From: Nephrocerus scutellatus
Lineage: Eukaryota; Arthropoda; Insecta; Diptera; Pipunculidae
Reading direction: 5' to 3'
Length of the DNA: 64,000 bases
Assembly (NCBI GenBank): GCA_947095585.1
Contig: OX352762.1
Coordinates: 89,082,749 to 89,146,748, forward strand
Part shown: positions 10,336 through 22,123 of the stretch, one piece after another
Numbering within the stretch: the stretch's first letter is position 1
Layout: the number at the start of each line of letters is the position of its first letter
Program-made: the position numbers and the translations under genes
The notes under the pieces: model-generated
Told to the model about the DNA's origin: nothing
What the model saw: only the letters and a program-made list of their open reading frames with translations
Databases searched by the model: none

Positions 10336-12952
10336 TGAACGGCTATGCACCCTTCGCGTGCGGGGCAAATTTAAAAACATAAGCCTCATAAACGTTCACG
10401 CACCTACAGAGGATTCCCCAGATGATGAAAAAGACGAATTCTTTGAATCAGTCGAACGGGAACTCCATGCCTGCCCTCAGTATGATGTAAAAATCATTCT
10501 TGGGGATATGAACGCTAAAATAGGTAGGGAACCAGTATTCAGGCAGAACATTGGCACCCATAGCGTACACGAGAACACTAATGACAATGGACAACAAGTC
10601 ATAGAGATGGCAGCAAGCAATAATTTGGTCGTTGCGAGTTTGCGCGTAAAAATATCCACAAAGCCACCTGGGTATCTCCCAATGGAGCCACTCGCAACCA
10701 CAGAGACCACGTGTTGATAGACCGCCGCCACAACCCGGACCTGATGACGGTACGAACGTACCGAGGTGCCAACGTCGACTCGGACCACTATTTTGTTGGT
10801 ATGGTGCTCCGAGCGCGGACTCCATCATCACGGAAGACTGCATCCGCGAATCCGATTCGAGTCAACACGGCTGCCCTTCGCAATGAAGAGACCAGAAACA
10901 ACTACGGTCAAGCGATAGGACTCGCCCTAAATGCAGGGAGAGTAAGTCCTGTGGCTGAGTTGTCGGGCGTAGAAGAGAAATGGACACGCCTTAAGAATAC
11001 TGTCATTAGTACTGCTGACTCCATCTTAGGCAGTAGTCGTAGAGATCGATACGACTGGTTCGATAACGAATGTAAGCTAGCGACTGAACGTAAGAATGTT
11101 GCGTACCGAGCAATGCAACAATCTCATAGAACGCGGGCACGCGAAGATGAATATAAAGAGCTCAGAAGATATGAAAAAACAGTTCACCGGCGAAAGAAAG
11201 CAGCCTGGGAGAAGAATCTCGTCCGTGAACTGGAACAGTACAGAGAGCAAGAACCGCACCAGGCGCGGAAGTACTACCAAAGAGTCCGTGGTATGACGCA
11301 ATATACACCGCGTTGCACATACTGCAAGGACAAAGAGGGTAATCTGATCGCCGATCTTAAAGGCATCTTAGAGCGATGGGAAGAGCACTTTCATGAGTTG
11401 CTAAATGGCCAGCTAACTGAGGTATTGGAGACTCCACCAATGACCGAAGATCATACTATGCTGCCGCCACCAAGCATAGTCGAAGTTAGCAGAGCGATAA
11501 ATCGGCTCAAAAATAATAAGGCCCCGGGATCTGATAGGATCCCAGCGGAACTGATAAAAATAGGAGGCCCCACATTTCACCAAGCAATTAAAGAAATAAT
11601 AGTGCAAGTATGGGAAGAAGAAGTTATGCCAGAAGACTGGCGAAGAGGCATCCTGTGCCCCATAGATAAGAAGGTAGATATAACAAAATGCAGCAATTAT
11701 CGCGGTATAACGTTGGTACTAACTAACTAACGCGGTACTCAACGCGTATAAGATTTTCTCCTCTATCCTTCAAGACAGGATAGCCCCATACGTTAAAGTC
11801 ATCATTGGTCCATACCAGTGTGGCTTCATTCCAGGCAAATCAACAACTGATCAGATTTACACCCTAAGGCAGGTGATGGAAAAATGTCTAGAGTTTCAAA
11901 ACTCACTACACCATCTTTTTATAGACTTTAAAGCCGCCTATGATAGCATTGCCAGAGTAGAACTTTATAAAGCCATGAGAGAATTCGACATCCAAAATAA
12001 ACTGACACGACTAAAAATACGTAAAATATCCGGATCACTATCAAGCCCATTCAACATCTATAACGGGCTCCGACAAGGGGATGGACTGGCCTGCGTCCTC
12101 TTCAACCTGGCGTTGGAGAAGGTGATCCGAGACTCTGACGTAACGGCGAGAGGAACAATCCTCTATAAGTCCATTCAGATACTGGCTTACGCAGACGATA
12201 TTGACATCGTTGGTAGAAACCAAAGAGCTGTACAGGAAGCTTTCATCCAGATAGAGCAGGCGGCACGAAATCTGGGGCTGCACATAAATGAGAGCAAAAC
12301 AAAGTACATGGTGGCCACGTCTGCGAGTAGAAGAGCCAACATTGGTCCCTCAATTCAGATAGTGGAGCGCGAATTTGAAGTAGTGCAGTCCTTTAACTAT
12401 CTCGGGTCAACTATAGCAGCCGATAACAGCATGAAACCAGAAATACGCGCACGGTTGCTTAAAGCCAACGAAGCCTACTATAGCCTGTCAAGACTCTTTA
12501 AATCCAGGAACTTATCCATAACATCCAAGCTACTGATATATTGGGTGCTTAGCAAAAGGCATTCTGACCTCTTAGCCGCGTTCGAGAGAAAAGTCCTACG
12601 GATAATTGTTGGCCCCGTATGTGAGGAAGGACGATTCCGGATACTCTATAATGATGAGATCTACGAGCGTTACCGCGATGTCGACATCGTGAAGAAAATT
12701 AAGCTCGGTAGGCTCCGGTGGGCAGGACACCTAACTCGCATGAGCGAAGAGGATCCTGCTCGGAAAGTCCTTTGTGGAAGGATTTATGGAACATGACAGC
12801 GAGGCCGGCCAAGCCTACGCTGGAAGGATGGCGTAGACCAGGACGCCCAGAGTTTAGTGATGCAAAACTGGATGACATCGGCTCGAAATCGGGACCAGTG
12901 GTGAGACCACGACCCGACCCCGGTTGTAGAGGCAAATATGATGATGATAATA
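10336..12952 (+). mobile_element. RTE-type non-LTR retrotransposon copy A, 5' truncated
   Basis: The best coding copy of this family in the window. It begins within the endonuclease domain: the homologous sequence in copy B extends several hundred bases further 5'. It runs to a short ATGATGATAAT tail at 12939, a simple-repeat 3' end typical of RTE elements. Compared with copies B and C it lacks about 36 bp near 12020 and about 40 bp near 12540, and has a small duplication at 11715-11745 that creates stops. Copies B (42400-45009), C (60204-62484) and D (45012-45672, inverted) are the same family. Confidence 0.88.
10358..12796 (+). pseudogene. RTE endonuclease/reverse transcriptase, broken into three frames
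   Basis: Such a protein nicks target DNA and copies its own RNA into the genome. The endonuclease part (10358-10717, then the frame of 10711-11730) shows LGDMNAKIG and the catalytic SDH near 10778. The linker (11040-11300) is highly basic. RT begins with NNKAPGSDRIPAELIK near 11510. The frame opened at 11873 carries FIDFKAAYDS (first catalytic Asp), GLRQGDGLACVLFNLALE and the active-site box AYADD near 12190, followed by NYLGST and the C-terminal LGRLRWAGHL and EEDPARKVL. The reading shifts frame near 10715 and stops at 11730, and two RT deletions remove conserved residues. It cannot make a full protein. RTE rather than CR1 is preferred because of the ATG-repeat tail and single-ORF layout, with moderate certainty. 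Confidence 0.85.
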
Positions 12953-13238
12953 AATTTTATATAGTTTACGATTTTAATTTAAAATTATTTTGTATATTGC
13001 AGTATTTGTACTAAGTAAGATTAAAATATATAAAATAAGTGGGACAAGTGGGAATAATTTCTCAAACTACAAAAAAATATTAACACAAAAGCAATAACCA
13101 AAACCAAGCCTACTTGAAATACAAAGTGGTTTCTAATCCTGATTGTATAATTTAAGAAAAGGGCACGGAATTTTACAAAACCACAAAATTTAGACATATC
13201 GATAGTCTGATGAATATTTAGCTAAAATTAAAAAAAAA
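12953..13238. other. No recognised feature
   Basis: AT-rich spacer between RTE copy A and repeat H1. Confidence 0.5.
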
Positions 13239-14143
13239 ACAACCCATAAAAATTAAAATTTTTCATCTAAATTCTCTAATCGCAGAAATTGATATGGGAG
13301 CCCCTCGATCCTGGGCCATTTTTTTTTTATTGTAGGAGAAAATCATCGAAACAAACATTTGACATCAGATGTTAAAATTGAAAAAGCTCAGATCAATTTA
13401 TTCTGAGCACTTAGAGCACGCTCATACTCTGAGCAAATAAGAAACACGAACATTTATCTTGAGAACTCTTTGACTGCTCTCAACTAATTTATGAAAACGC
13501 CAAATGACAGAATATTGTGAAAACTTGTTGTTCTATCTGTAAGTTGATATCGACAACAAAAAAAAACGACATCAATAAAAATACAATTCAGTAAATAATA
13601 AAAATGTAAGTTGAAGTAAGCATAAAACATGTATGTCTCGTTTCATTTGCAGGGTTCATTTGTGCGTGAGCTAAGATTTCTCTCTCTCTCTCCACGACCA
13701 AAACCATGCAGCGCAGCCGACTGCGCAGTACACACCGCACACAGTCCATAAAGGGCGACGAATATCTGATGCCAGTACAGATATTTAAAAAATGTATAAG
13801 GGCCTTGCGGCCGAACCCGGGACCCGATCACTACCAAATTTTCAAAAAAGTATTGTTTATTGGGTATACACATGTGTGTAAAATTTGAAGAAAATCGGGT
13901 AAATTTTTTAAAATTTTTGTTTGGGAGCCCCCCGACCCCGCAGCCCGAGGGGCCTCAAAATTTAATAGAAAGTGTTGTCTCCGGAAATACACATGTGTGC
14001 AAAATTTCAATAAAATCGGGCCATGGGAAGTGGGTTAAAAATTTATCGCAAGAATCCACGACAGACGACCGACCGACGACCGACCGACGACCGACCGACG
14101 ACCGACGACCCACGGGCAAGTGAAGTTAATATAGAGAATTTAA
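13239..14143 (+). mobile_element. H-family (Helentron/DINE-like) repeat, full-length copy H1
   Basis: The left end is AACAACCCATAAAAATTAAA followed by AAATTCTCTAAT. The right end is ACGGGCAAGTGAAGTTAATA followed by GAGAATTTA. The TAAATTCTCTA motifs at the two ends are inverted relative to each other. The middle holds a unique block (13290-13850), then about two tandem units with TGTGTGTAAAATTTGAAGA or a relative, the palindrome ACACATGTGT and a GC-rich CCCCGACCCCG core. A GACC/GACG array lies next to the right end. It is nearly identical to H6 (30450-31427) except in the array. It has no real coding potential. Assignment to Helentron-type elements rests on architecture only. Confidence 0.8.
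14063..14112. repeat. (GACC/GACG)n tetranucleotide array in H1
   Basis: About 50 bp of GACCGACC/GACGACCG tetranucleotides just inside the right end of H1. The homologous array in H6 is about 120 bp. Apparent ORFs over it (TDRRPTDD repeats and SVGRRSVV repeats) are artefacts. Confidence 0.9.
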
Positions 14144-14419
14144 TAAGAAAACACTGCCTACGACTGATGATAGACGGAACCACACATGTGTACAAAAGTA
14201 AGGAATCAATTACTTTGTGTTGCTGGGTTAAATAGCATTGCACCACCAACAATAGAGTGGAAGCAAAACACACCTAATAAACAACAACTCCATTTCAAAT
14301 GACAAGTACAGAATGATGTGATTATAAATACCAAATCACCTGATTGCAGCTCATGTTCCTAAATTCTCTTAATGAACTGCTAAAAAAAGGATATGAGGCA
14401 ATTCCTATAAAAAAGAAAA

Positions 14420-14650
14420 AAAATTTAAAGAAATGTGTACATTTTTTGGATTTTTAACAATAATTTATAATGTTTTTGTCCATTAATAGAGAGTGTGGTC
14501 GCCTTTTTTTGACATTACCTCTATAGTTTATATATAGAGAGTTTGGAATTGAATCATACAGTTTTTTAAAATAATTAAGCGAAAGATCGCCGCAGGCATT
14601 TCGGATAGCTTCGATTAACGCGTCCTTATCTTCAAACTCTAGCTCATCTC
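14420..14650 (-). pseudogene. Tc1/mariner transposase C-terminal remnant
   Basis: On the minus strand 14650-14510 reads ELEFEDKDALIEAIRNACGD, then LSLNYFKKLYDSIPN, then GNVKK after a stop. This is the C-terminal pattern of Tc1/mariner transposases (F.d...L..aI..a......KL..SiP.R.....GN..), downstream of the third catalytic residue. No catalytic residues survive. The family differs from the maT copies in this window. Confidence 0.6.
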
Positions 14651-15045
14651 AGAGTGTGGATGAGGGCATTGTCTTCGGGTGCATTATATCCTAATCCTGG
14701 GTACTTTGAAAATGCATTGGATTCATAACACCTGAAAAATTTCTGTACCTGAACGCATTGGGCTCCTTTTTTATGTAACGTACCTGTGATATACCATGTT
14801 GCTAGAAGGGCCACTGACAAAAGAATGCGGCATACCGTGTTCTCGATCAGTTTGGGGATCTGCATTGCGATTGATCGGGAAACTACGGACTGCCTTAAAC
14901 TGGGTTTGCACCAGCAGCACAACAATCAAGTTCTTGATGAAGTGCTTGCTTTACCTCCCGTGTAACCCCGTGTCCCGTGCAACTATGTGTATAAATCCTT
15001 ATCTATGTAGGCTAAATTGCGAATGGTCTAGCGTTTCTAGTCTTG
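14651..15045. other. No recognised feature
   Basis: A minus-strand reading of 93 codons (14925-14644) is open but unrecognised and partly overlaps the Tc1 remnant. No other signal. Confidence 0.4.
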
Positions 15046-17058
15046 GTAACGCAGGTTAGCACCCTGCGGTACCGAAAAATGCCCGCTACTGAAACCAACA
15101 CAACGCCTCGGATAAGTAATGATCAAATAATGACGACTTTTGGCTATTGTACTCGGACTAAGATTGGTTTCTGGAATGTGAGGACGCTCCTTGACTCAGG
15201 GAGTGAAGGACCTCAAAATGCCAGATTTCTTCAACTGGAACTTGGGTTTCTTCGATATAATTTGGACATACTGAAAGTGAGTGAAGTAAGATGGTTCGAC
15301 GCGGGAGAGTACCAATCCCCAACGGTTAACACTGAGCTACTCTAACTCCGGCAGTCCCCGGGAATCTGGAGTGGATCTGCTGCTTGCGCCAACAGCACGC
15401 AGAAGCCTAATTTCCTGGCACCCACATGGTGATAGGATCTTATCGGCCAGATTTCGGACTAGATTAAGGCACGTCACAATCATACAGTGTTACGCTAAGC
15501 GCTGTATTCAACGCAACGTCGAGCGAAGATATCGCCATCGTGATTAGGGAATTGAATGCCAAGGTAGGCGACGACAATGAAGGACTCAGACATGTGATTG
15601 GGAAGCACAGCCTCGGCGAATGCAATGACAATGGTGAAAGATTTTTTAATTCCTGCAACATCAACCACCTAGTCGCAGGAGGCACCATGTTTGAGCATAA
15701 GACCTGCCACAAAATCAGCTTGGTGTCAACTGACAGGCAATCATCATCCAACCAAATCGACCATGTGGCGATCAGCCCACGTTTTAGGAGCCGACATGGG
15801 TATGGTATGGGATCAACACCTTATGCTAGCTACTGTCCAGTTACGTACTGCATCAGTTCAAAAAATCCGCAATATCATCCGATTGCCTAGGTATAACATC
15901 GACCGGCTAAAGATTCCCTCAGTACGCCAACAATTAAGGAATCATTTATCGCAAGGAGTGGAAGCAATCAGCTTACCGCGGATATAACAACCTGGCCTCA
16001 GAAGCAGAGGAAGCAGCGAACTGGTGCGATAGCAGTACCGTTTACAGAATCACCAAAGAGCTGACAGGTGGTCACCGCTCTAGCCAACATCCGGCGAAAG
16101 GTCTAGATGGTGCCGTACTCGTTTCAGGTGATGATCAGCTCAAGCGATGGAATGAGCATTTCTCTACGGTCCATAACCGTGTATTCGCCAACGATATGCA
16201 TCCAAATCAAACGAAGCTGCCGGAAGTAACAATTTCCCGAATTCGCAGCTCAACTCCTAGTAAAGATGAGATCGCTACTGCGATCAACGCACTAAAGAAC
16301 TACAAGTCGGTAGGACTAGATGGTATACCCGCAGAGCTTCTGCGTGCCGCTCCAACGATATCAGCAGAGCTTTTATATCCTTTTTTAGAGAGATCTTGGG
16401 AGGCAGAAAGTTTCCCCGACGAGTGGAAGAAGGAAATGATTGTCAAGCTCCCTAAAAAAGGTAGTCTTAAGGAGTGCAGAAACTGAAGAGGCATTTGCGT
16501 TCTTCCTGCAGTTGCAAAGGTAATAGCCAAAATAATACTTGAGCGAATTAAGGAACATCTGGAAGATACATCCGATGCCGAACAAGCATTTATCCGCACT
16601 GGATCCTCCTGCGTCGACCACATAAATACCCTGCGGATCATTATTCAACAGTGCGTTGAATTTCGGTCACCACTGCATCTGCTGTTCATCGATTTTGAGA
16701 AGACGTTTGACAGTGTCAACAACAACAGTGTCTGGCTTGCCTAGCGCAGGAGAGGTATACCCGATAAACTAATAGCTATAATTAAAGCAACCTATGATGT
16801 CTCTAAATGTCATGTTCTGCATAGAGGAACGCTGTCAGAGGAATTGGAGATTTTAAGTGGGGTACGACAAGGTCTATCGCCGATACCTTTTTTGTTGGTG
16901 ATTGGCGATTGCTTCGCGCAGCTTTATCAACTGGAAAAGGAGTAATTCGTTGGACGGAAATTGGGGAAGAGTTGGAGAGAGCTGAAGCTCATGGCCAGGA
17001 ACCGTACGCGATGGCGCATAGGCGTTGTAGAGGCCCTAGTAAAAAGTAAGTATGATAT
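15046..17058 (+). mobile_element. RTE-like (SR2-type) non-LTR retrotransposon, internally deleted
   Basis: The endonuclease begins at about 15150 (KIGFWNVRTLLDSG), continues with DILKVSEVRWF, ELNAKVGDD near 15550, NQIDHVAIS near 15750 and a damaged GADMG...D.HLM near 15795. The RT starts near 16280 (INALKNYKSVGLDGIPAELL), followed by WKKEMIVKLPKKG, GSSCVDHINTL, LFIDFEKTFDSVN and GVRQGLSP. The frame shifts at 15345-15520 and near 16485, and there is a stop at 16743. Everything after RT domain 4, including the YADD box, is deleted; sequence jumps near 16945 to a 3' tail (SWRELKLMARNRTRWRIGVV) shared with positions 370-470. Different family from copies A-D. Clade inferred from motif style. Confidence 0.82.
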
Positions 17059-17189
17059 TTGGAGATTCTGTCGTAGCATGCCTGAAAAAGATCTGGAAGT
17101 CAAGGGGCGTTGAGATAAAAAGAAATACTGGTGGCTTTAGAGTATTTTTTGTATGAGATTGACTCGAAGACCGTGCATTTGATAGATGT

Positions 17190-17325
17190 TGGTGATATAC
17201 TTGGGGCGGGGGGTTCCTAAACGTGGGTCCTAGAGGGTCTTAGTGGTCAGTTGGGTGGGGGAAGTGTGCTGGGTACAGTGTGGTGGGGGGAGGGGTGGAT
17301 GTATTTTAGCTAGTATACATATTAT
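17190..17325 (-). repeat. Dispersed repeat family P, diverged copy 2
   Basis: On the minus strand it begins with ACTAGCTAAAATACATCCAC followed by C-rich CCACACTG, CCCAACTGACCACTAAG and GACCC, which parallels P copy 3 at 54434-54520. The G-rich strand has runs of GGGG. Confidence 0.5.
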
Positions 17326-18897
17326 ATTGTAGAAGCAGATACAAAAAAAATAAAAAATATTACATCTAAGCAATAAACAAATGATAGAAATTAGTGTAAG
17401 TCCACTTATGTAGGTTAATTTACAACTTAAAACTAATATGGTATTTATATACGTTATACTTATTTATTTCTTATCCTAAGATTCTCGTTTGGTAAATAAT
17501 TTCAATTTCAGTTATTTATTAATGTGATGCACAAGTGATACCGGGTTAGACAGACAAGTAGTGTGTTTTTAACAGTCAGCGAACTAAAATGGATACATTG
17601 GAGCACGTTGAACGTTGAAGAAATGTAGATTCTGCGGGGCAATGTATAATGTGTGCAGGATACATACCATTACATAACACATCCATATTATTTCTTGTAA
17701 AGTTATGTGAGGTCACTGGTTAATTATCAAAAGTTAGCAACAATAAAAGCCAAAAGTGGTCCATAACGTGATCTGTGTGGTAAAATATTATTTAGAATGT
17801 ACCCAATCAACTTATAAAAAAATGGATGCTTTTATTAAAGGCTATATAACCAAGTTTTCATTAAAACTTTACGACCGATTATTTACTACATTCAAACTAG
17901 CTAGTATATGGCTAAATATTTTTGGGAGTTTTATTAACACCTCATTACAAATAAAGTTGAAAAATGATGAATCACTACTTTAAAACTATTTTACTCGATG
18001 GTACTTCGCAGAAGCAAGTACGTTGTGTTGCTTTTGACACCAATGTTCCTGTCCATTAATATGCAAAAGTTCCAAAATAAAACTATCCAGCAGCAGTATT
18101 TTAATATATTTTATATGGTTTAACCAAGTTTAACTGTTGAGGACTCTGAGTGCAGGCGACATTAACTTTAAGAATTTATTTCGAAGGATTTTAGTTTTCC
18201 TCATGAGTTCTCCGGACTCTGGAAGAACATGTATACGAGTAGCAGTAGAATGAGCAGCAGTCGAAACCTATTCTTCCATTTGGCTTTTACTTCCAGCAAA
18301 AACTCGGTTTATTTCATTCTGCCATAGCCGCAAAATTTTGCTTTAGTATGTATAGATGTTTGTATGCATTTGATTTGAATTTGAACACAAATATGTACAG
18401 GAATTTAGGCATACATCTTTTGTTTCATTTCGACTGACAAATAGCTCCAGAAATATTTCATTTCAAAAGGCCGAGCAAAGTGTTTTTGTTACGTTTTACA
18501 CTTTGCAGTTTCATGATTAAGGAGGTGCTGCAAGGAAAATACATTCGCAAGACGAAATAGAAAATTTTATTCAATTATTCTGAAGGTATATCGGAAAAAT
18601 CCCAAAACGACTCTAATAAAAGATGCAATGACATGAAAATACCACTTTTACTAAACAAAAGTGTCAGGAGAAGTACAGGTTTGACCATATTTCTAGATAA
18701 GAAACATTCGGATAGGATCGAGTTAATCAAGAATTATTATCTCAGATAGTTGAATTTATGTTTGACTCTGGAATTCGATGAATTCTGTTGTGGACAGTGC
18801 TGCTCAAACGAAAATAATGAGGTTGGTGTGTGTAACTAAATGTCCATTTTTCTGCCACATATAAGCAAAAAAAAAAGTTTTAAAAACGCTCTGTATA
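17326..18897. other. AT-rich interval, no recognised feature
   Basis: One plus-strand ORF (17756-17983, 75 codons) has no recognisable family. No repeats shared with other parts of the window were noticed. Confidence 0.45.
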
Positions 18898-19640
18898 CCG
18901 GGTGACTGACACGAAGTGTTACCAACTTCAGACTGTCATTGCTGTCAAGCCAGTGATGACAGAGCGCTCAAATTTACACTAATGACAGTTCATTCTATTG
19001 TTTACAAGCGTACGAAAGCATTTTAGTGGGAAATATTCAGAAAAAAGTTATCCGCAATGGAATTCAAGCGGAATAGTGTAATTGCTCTGCATTTGGCTGG
19101 AAAATCACAGCCGCAGATTGTTAACCAGTCTGCATGTGAATAAAATGTTTGTGTATCGCACTATAAATCGTTATAACGATACTGGCAGCATTGCAAAACG
19201 CCATGGTGGTGGACCGAAATGCACTGCAACATCGCCGGATATCATTCGGAAGGTGAAGGCTAAATAGGCTCGGAATCCGCGCCGTAGCGGCAGAAAAATG
19301 GCTCGTGAGGCGAACATTTCGCTCGAACGGATGCAGCACATATTGAAAGATCATCTTGGACTAAAGGACATTTTGGACGCAGGACTCGGCGCCGAGTCAT
19401 AAAGCGCGCGTCAACCAAGATTGGCTGAGAAACAACATTCCGCGGTTTATTTCCACTGCCCATGGCCACCAAATTCACCGGATGCAAATCCGCTAGATTT
19501 CTCGGTTTAGGGTATTTTGAAGAGCAAGGTTGGGACAAAAAAATACAAAAGTGTCGATCATCTCAAGAAAGCGCTTCGCCGGGAATGGGCCAAAATACCG
19601 CAGAGCCACTTTCGTTCTGCATGCAATAGCTGTTAGTGTA
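18898..19640 (+). mobile_element. maT/mariner-type transposon copy 2, catalytic core deleted
   Basis: It begins next to TA with CCGGGTGACTGACACGAAG, the same terminus as copy 1. The transposase start is MEFKRNSVIALHLAGKSQPQ at 19057, with a stop and frameshift soon after; 19144-19267 reads the HTH segment. At about 19340-19370 (ERMQHILKDHLGLK) it jumps to the C-terminal part, where 19455-19630 reads WPPNSPDANPLDFSV with the third acidic position, then KKYKSVDHLKKALRREWAKI. All sequence for the first two catalytic Asp residues is missing. No right TIR was found; sequence changes at about 19640 into repeat S. Confidence 0.82.
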
Positions 19641-19860
19641 TCTGATATGACATTAGTTTGTACTAAATACCTTATCTTTTCGATTTACATTACATCTACA
19701 TTATATTAGAAATTTTGATTGAAAATTTATTTGTGAGCTAATTCCACGATGAACTCACGAAAAATATAACATTGTCCGATGTGGATGCTTTTGTTTAATC
19801 GACGACCGCAATAGTTTTGCCGAATTGGGCTTTCTTTAATAAACATTCGAGTTTGATAAG
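19632..19860 (+). repeat. Repeat S, uninterrupted copy
   Basis: The sequence from TGATATGACATTAGTTTGTA to about 19860 recurs at 22053-22123 plus 22692-22860, where it is split by a 566-bp mariner derivative. Shared landmarks are ATACCTTATCTTT, ACTCACGAAAAATA and TAATCGACGACCGCAATA. It directly follows the maT C-terminus, so it could be that element's 3' region. Identity unknown. Confidence 0.75.
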
Positions 19861-20044
19861 TTAATTCTTTATCGAAGTTATTAAAAAATAATAAATGGGA
19901 GAATAAATCCTAAAACTTAATAGATTTTAAATCTGTTCATTTTATATGATTTTATTCACGCTCGTGAAATCCGTTAAAACGGATTTAAAAAAAACAATGC
20001 TATAAATGCAATTGTCGATGCATTGTAGAATGGCAGTACGCTTA

Positions 20045-20538
20045 TTAAATTCTCTATATTAACTTCACTTGCCCGTGGTACGGCAGTCGGTCGTCGGTCG
20101 GTCGTCTGTCGTGGAATCTTGTGATCAATTTTTAACTCACTTCAAAGACCGATTTTATTGAAATTTTGCACAGATGTGTATTTCCGGAGACAACGCTTTC
20201 TATTTGAGGACCCTCGGGCCCCGGGGTCGGGGGGCTCCCATACATATATTTTACAAAATTTTACTCGATTTTCTTCAAATTTTATACACATGTGTATCTC
20301 TGATAGACAACAATTGTAAAAATTTTGAAGACCCCGGGCCCCAGGGTCATTGAGCCCCAATTTTTTTTTTAAAAAATTAACCCGATTTTTTTAAATTTTA
20401 CATACGTGTGTATCTCCGATGGACAACACTTTTTGCAAAAATTTAAAAATTAGCCCGATTTTCTTCAAATTTTAACACATACCCATCTCCTATTAGAGAA
20501 TTTACATGAAAAATTTTAATTTTTATGGGTTGTTTTTA
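20045..20538 (-). mobile_element. H-family repeat, copy H2
   Basis: Minus orientation with both ends: the right end (AATTCTCTATATTAACTTC, ACTTGCCCGTGG) at 20045 and the left end (TAGAGAATTTACATG ... TTTTATGGGTTGTT) at 20485-20538. It holds a short GTCG/GTCT array (20082-20112) and about four tandem units with CACATGTGTAT-type motifs. It abuts H3 head to tail with almost no spacer. Confidence 0.8.
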
Positions 20539-20539
20539 T

Positions 20540-21270
20540 TTTTTAAATTCTCTATATTAACTTCACTTGCCCGTGGCACGGCGTCGGTCGTCGTTTGGTT
20601 TTCGGTCGTCTGTCGTGGAATCTTGCGATCAATTTTTAGCCCACTTCTCAAACCCCGATTTTATTAAAATTTTGCACATATGTGTATTTCCGGAGATAAC
20701 ACTTTCTATTAAAATCTGGGGCACCTCTCGCCGCGGGGTCAGGGGGCTCCAATACAAAATTTTAAAAAAATTTACCCGATTTTCTTGAAATTTTTTACGC
20801 ATGTGTATCTTTGATGGACAACACTTTCTGTAAAAATTTGGTGGTGATCGGGCCCCTGGATCGGAGGGGCACCTATACAAATTTTTTTTTGTAATTATCA
20901 ATTTTTAACGCACTTCCTAAAACCCGATTTTTTGTACACATGTGTATTTCCGGTGACAATACTTTCTTTTAAAATTTGGAAGTGATCAGGCCCCGGGTTC
21001 GCGGGGCTCCCATACAAAATTAAAATAAAAATGACACGATTTTTTTCAAATTTTCCAAACATGTGTATACCCAATAAAGAATACTTTTTCTAAAATTTGA
21101 TAGTGATCGGGCCCCGGGTTCGGCCGCATGGCCCTTATACATTTTTTTAAATATCATATAGTGGCATATGATACCGTCGTACTTTAATGGCTGTGTGCGG
21201 TGTGTGCTGCGCAGTCGGCTGCACTGCTTGGTTTGGGTGGTGGATTTTGATTGCAAAATCTTTTCTGTAT
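20540..21270 (-). mobile_element. H-family repeat, copy H3, left end missing
   Basis: Starts at 20540 with the right-end motif AAATTCTCTATATTAACTTC, then GTCG array remnants (20582-20612) and five diverged units of about 110 bp. It continues into the unique block around 21180-21260 (GTGCTGCGCAGTCGGCTGC), homologous to 13706-13750 of H1. The left end is not found. Together with H2 it forms a head-to-tail pair. Confidence 0.78.
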
Positions 21271-22044
21271 CTGTTAATGGAAGCACAACGAGTTTGCGTT
21301 GCCATATTTTTAACGGCAGTTACTTTAAATTTTTTAAAAATTAACCCGTTGTCTTTTTGTTTGCCTGTGTGTATGGATATACCGCTTTGCAGGTGGCGCT
21401 GGAGTCGATATATTTTCGAAAAGTTCATATTCGCACCATACGTCCGTTTTGTGACCCGGTAGGTCGCGCTGTAGTTGATATATTTATGAAAATGTGTATA
21501 TTATAGTCTAAGAGTGGTGCTGCTATAGCTTATGAATGATAGTATTTTGGTGAAAAATTATGAAATGGTGTATTGTAAAATGGTAATAACAACAAGGTTC
21601 CGTAATTTTTGATGTGTTCTCCCTAGTATTACGAGTAGGTAAGATAATATTGTTAGGGTTTAAGAATACTGTGCACTTACAAACATTTGCACTTATCTCA
21701 ACAAATGTATATCTAAGGTAAACAGTATTCGACCGTATTAAGGGGAACAACAAAATGAAAATAACATTAAAAATATATTATCTACAGTGTCATTTTGACA
21801 ATCCAGTACGTCAGCTTAGCAAACAAACGACGACATAATTGTACTACTATTAAACGAAAGCTTTCGATTGGATCATCTGGACAACTGCTGATGTACTCGT
21901 GCCCTGAATGTTGGTATGAATCCCCATACATAAAGATCAGAAAGAAGAAGTACACTCCATACCACTTGTGAAAGGACAAGTATTTTTTGAAGTTAAACTT
22001 CTTTAGGGGGTATGACGGGGTAACTGAAATCATTTTGTTGCGGA
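21271..22044. other. No recognised feature
   Basis: Between H3 and the second repeat S copy. Two imperfect copies of a phrase ending AGTTGATATATTT / AGTCGATATATTT with CAGGTGGCGCTG or TAGGTCGCGCTG occur at 21390 and 21461, suggesting a degraded tandem of about 70 bp. Minus-strand ORFs here are unrecognised. Confidence 0.4.
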
Positions 22045-22123
22045 TGTAATACTACGGATGTGATATGACATTAGTTTGTATTAAATACCTTATCTTTGCG
22101 ATTTACGCGACATCAACATTATA

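Noticed and set aside
10448..10843. 131-codon and 103-codon minus-strand ORFs
   Set aside because: Antisense to the RTE endonuclease; the same antisense frames recur in copies B and C, as expected from shared GC-rich sense coding.
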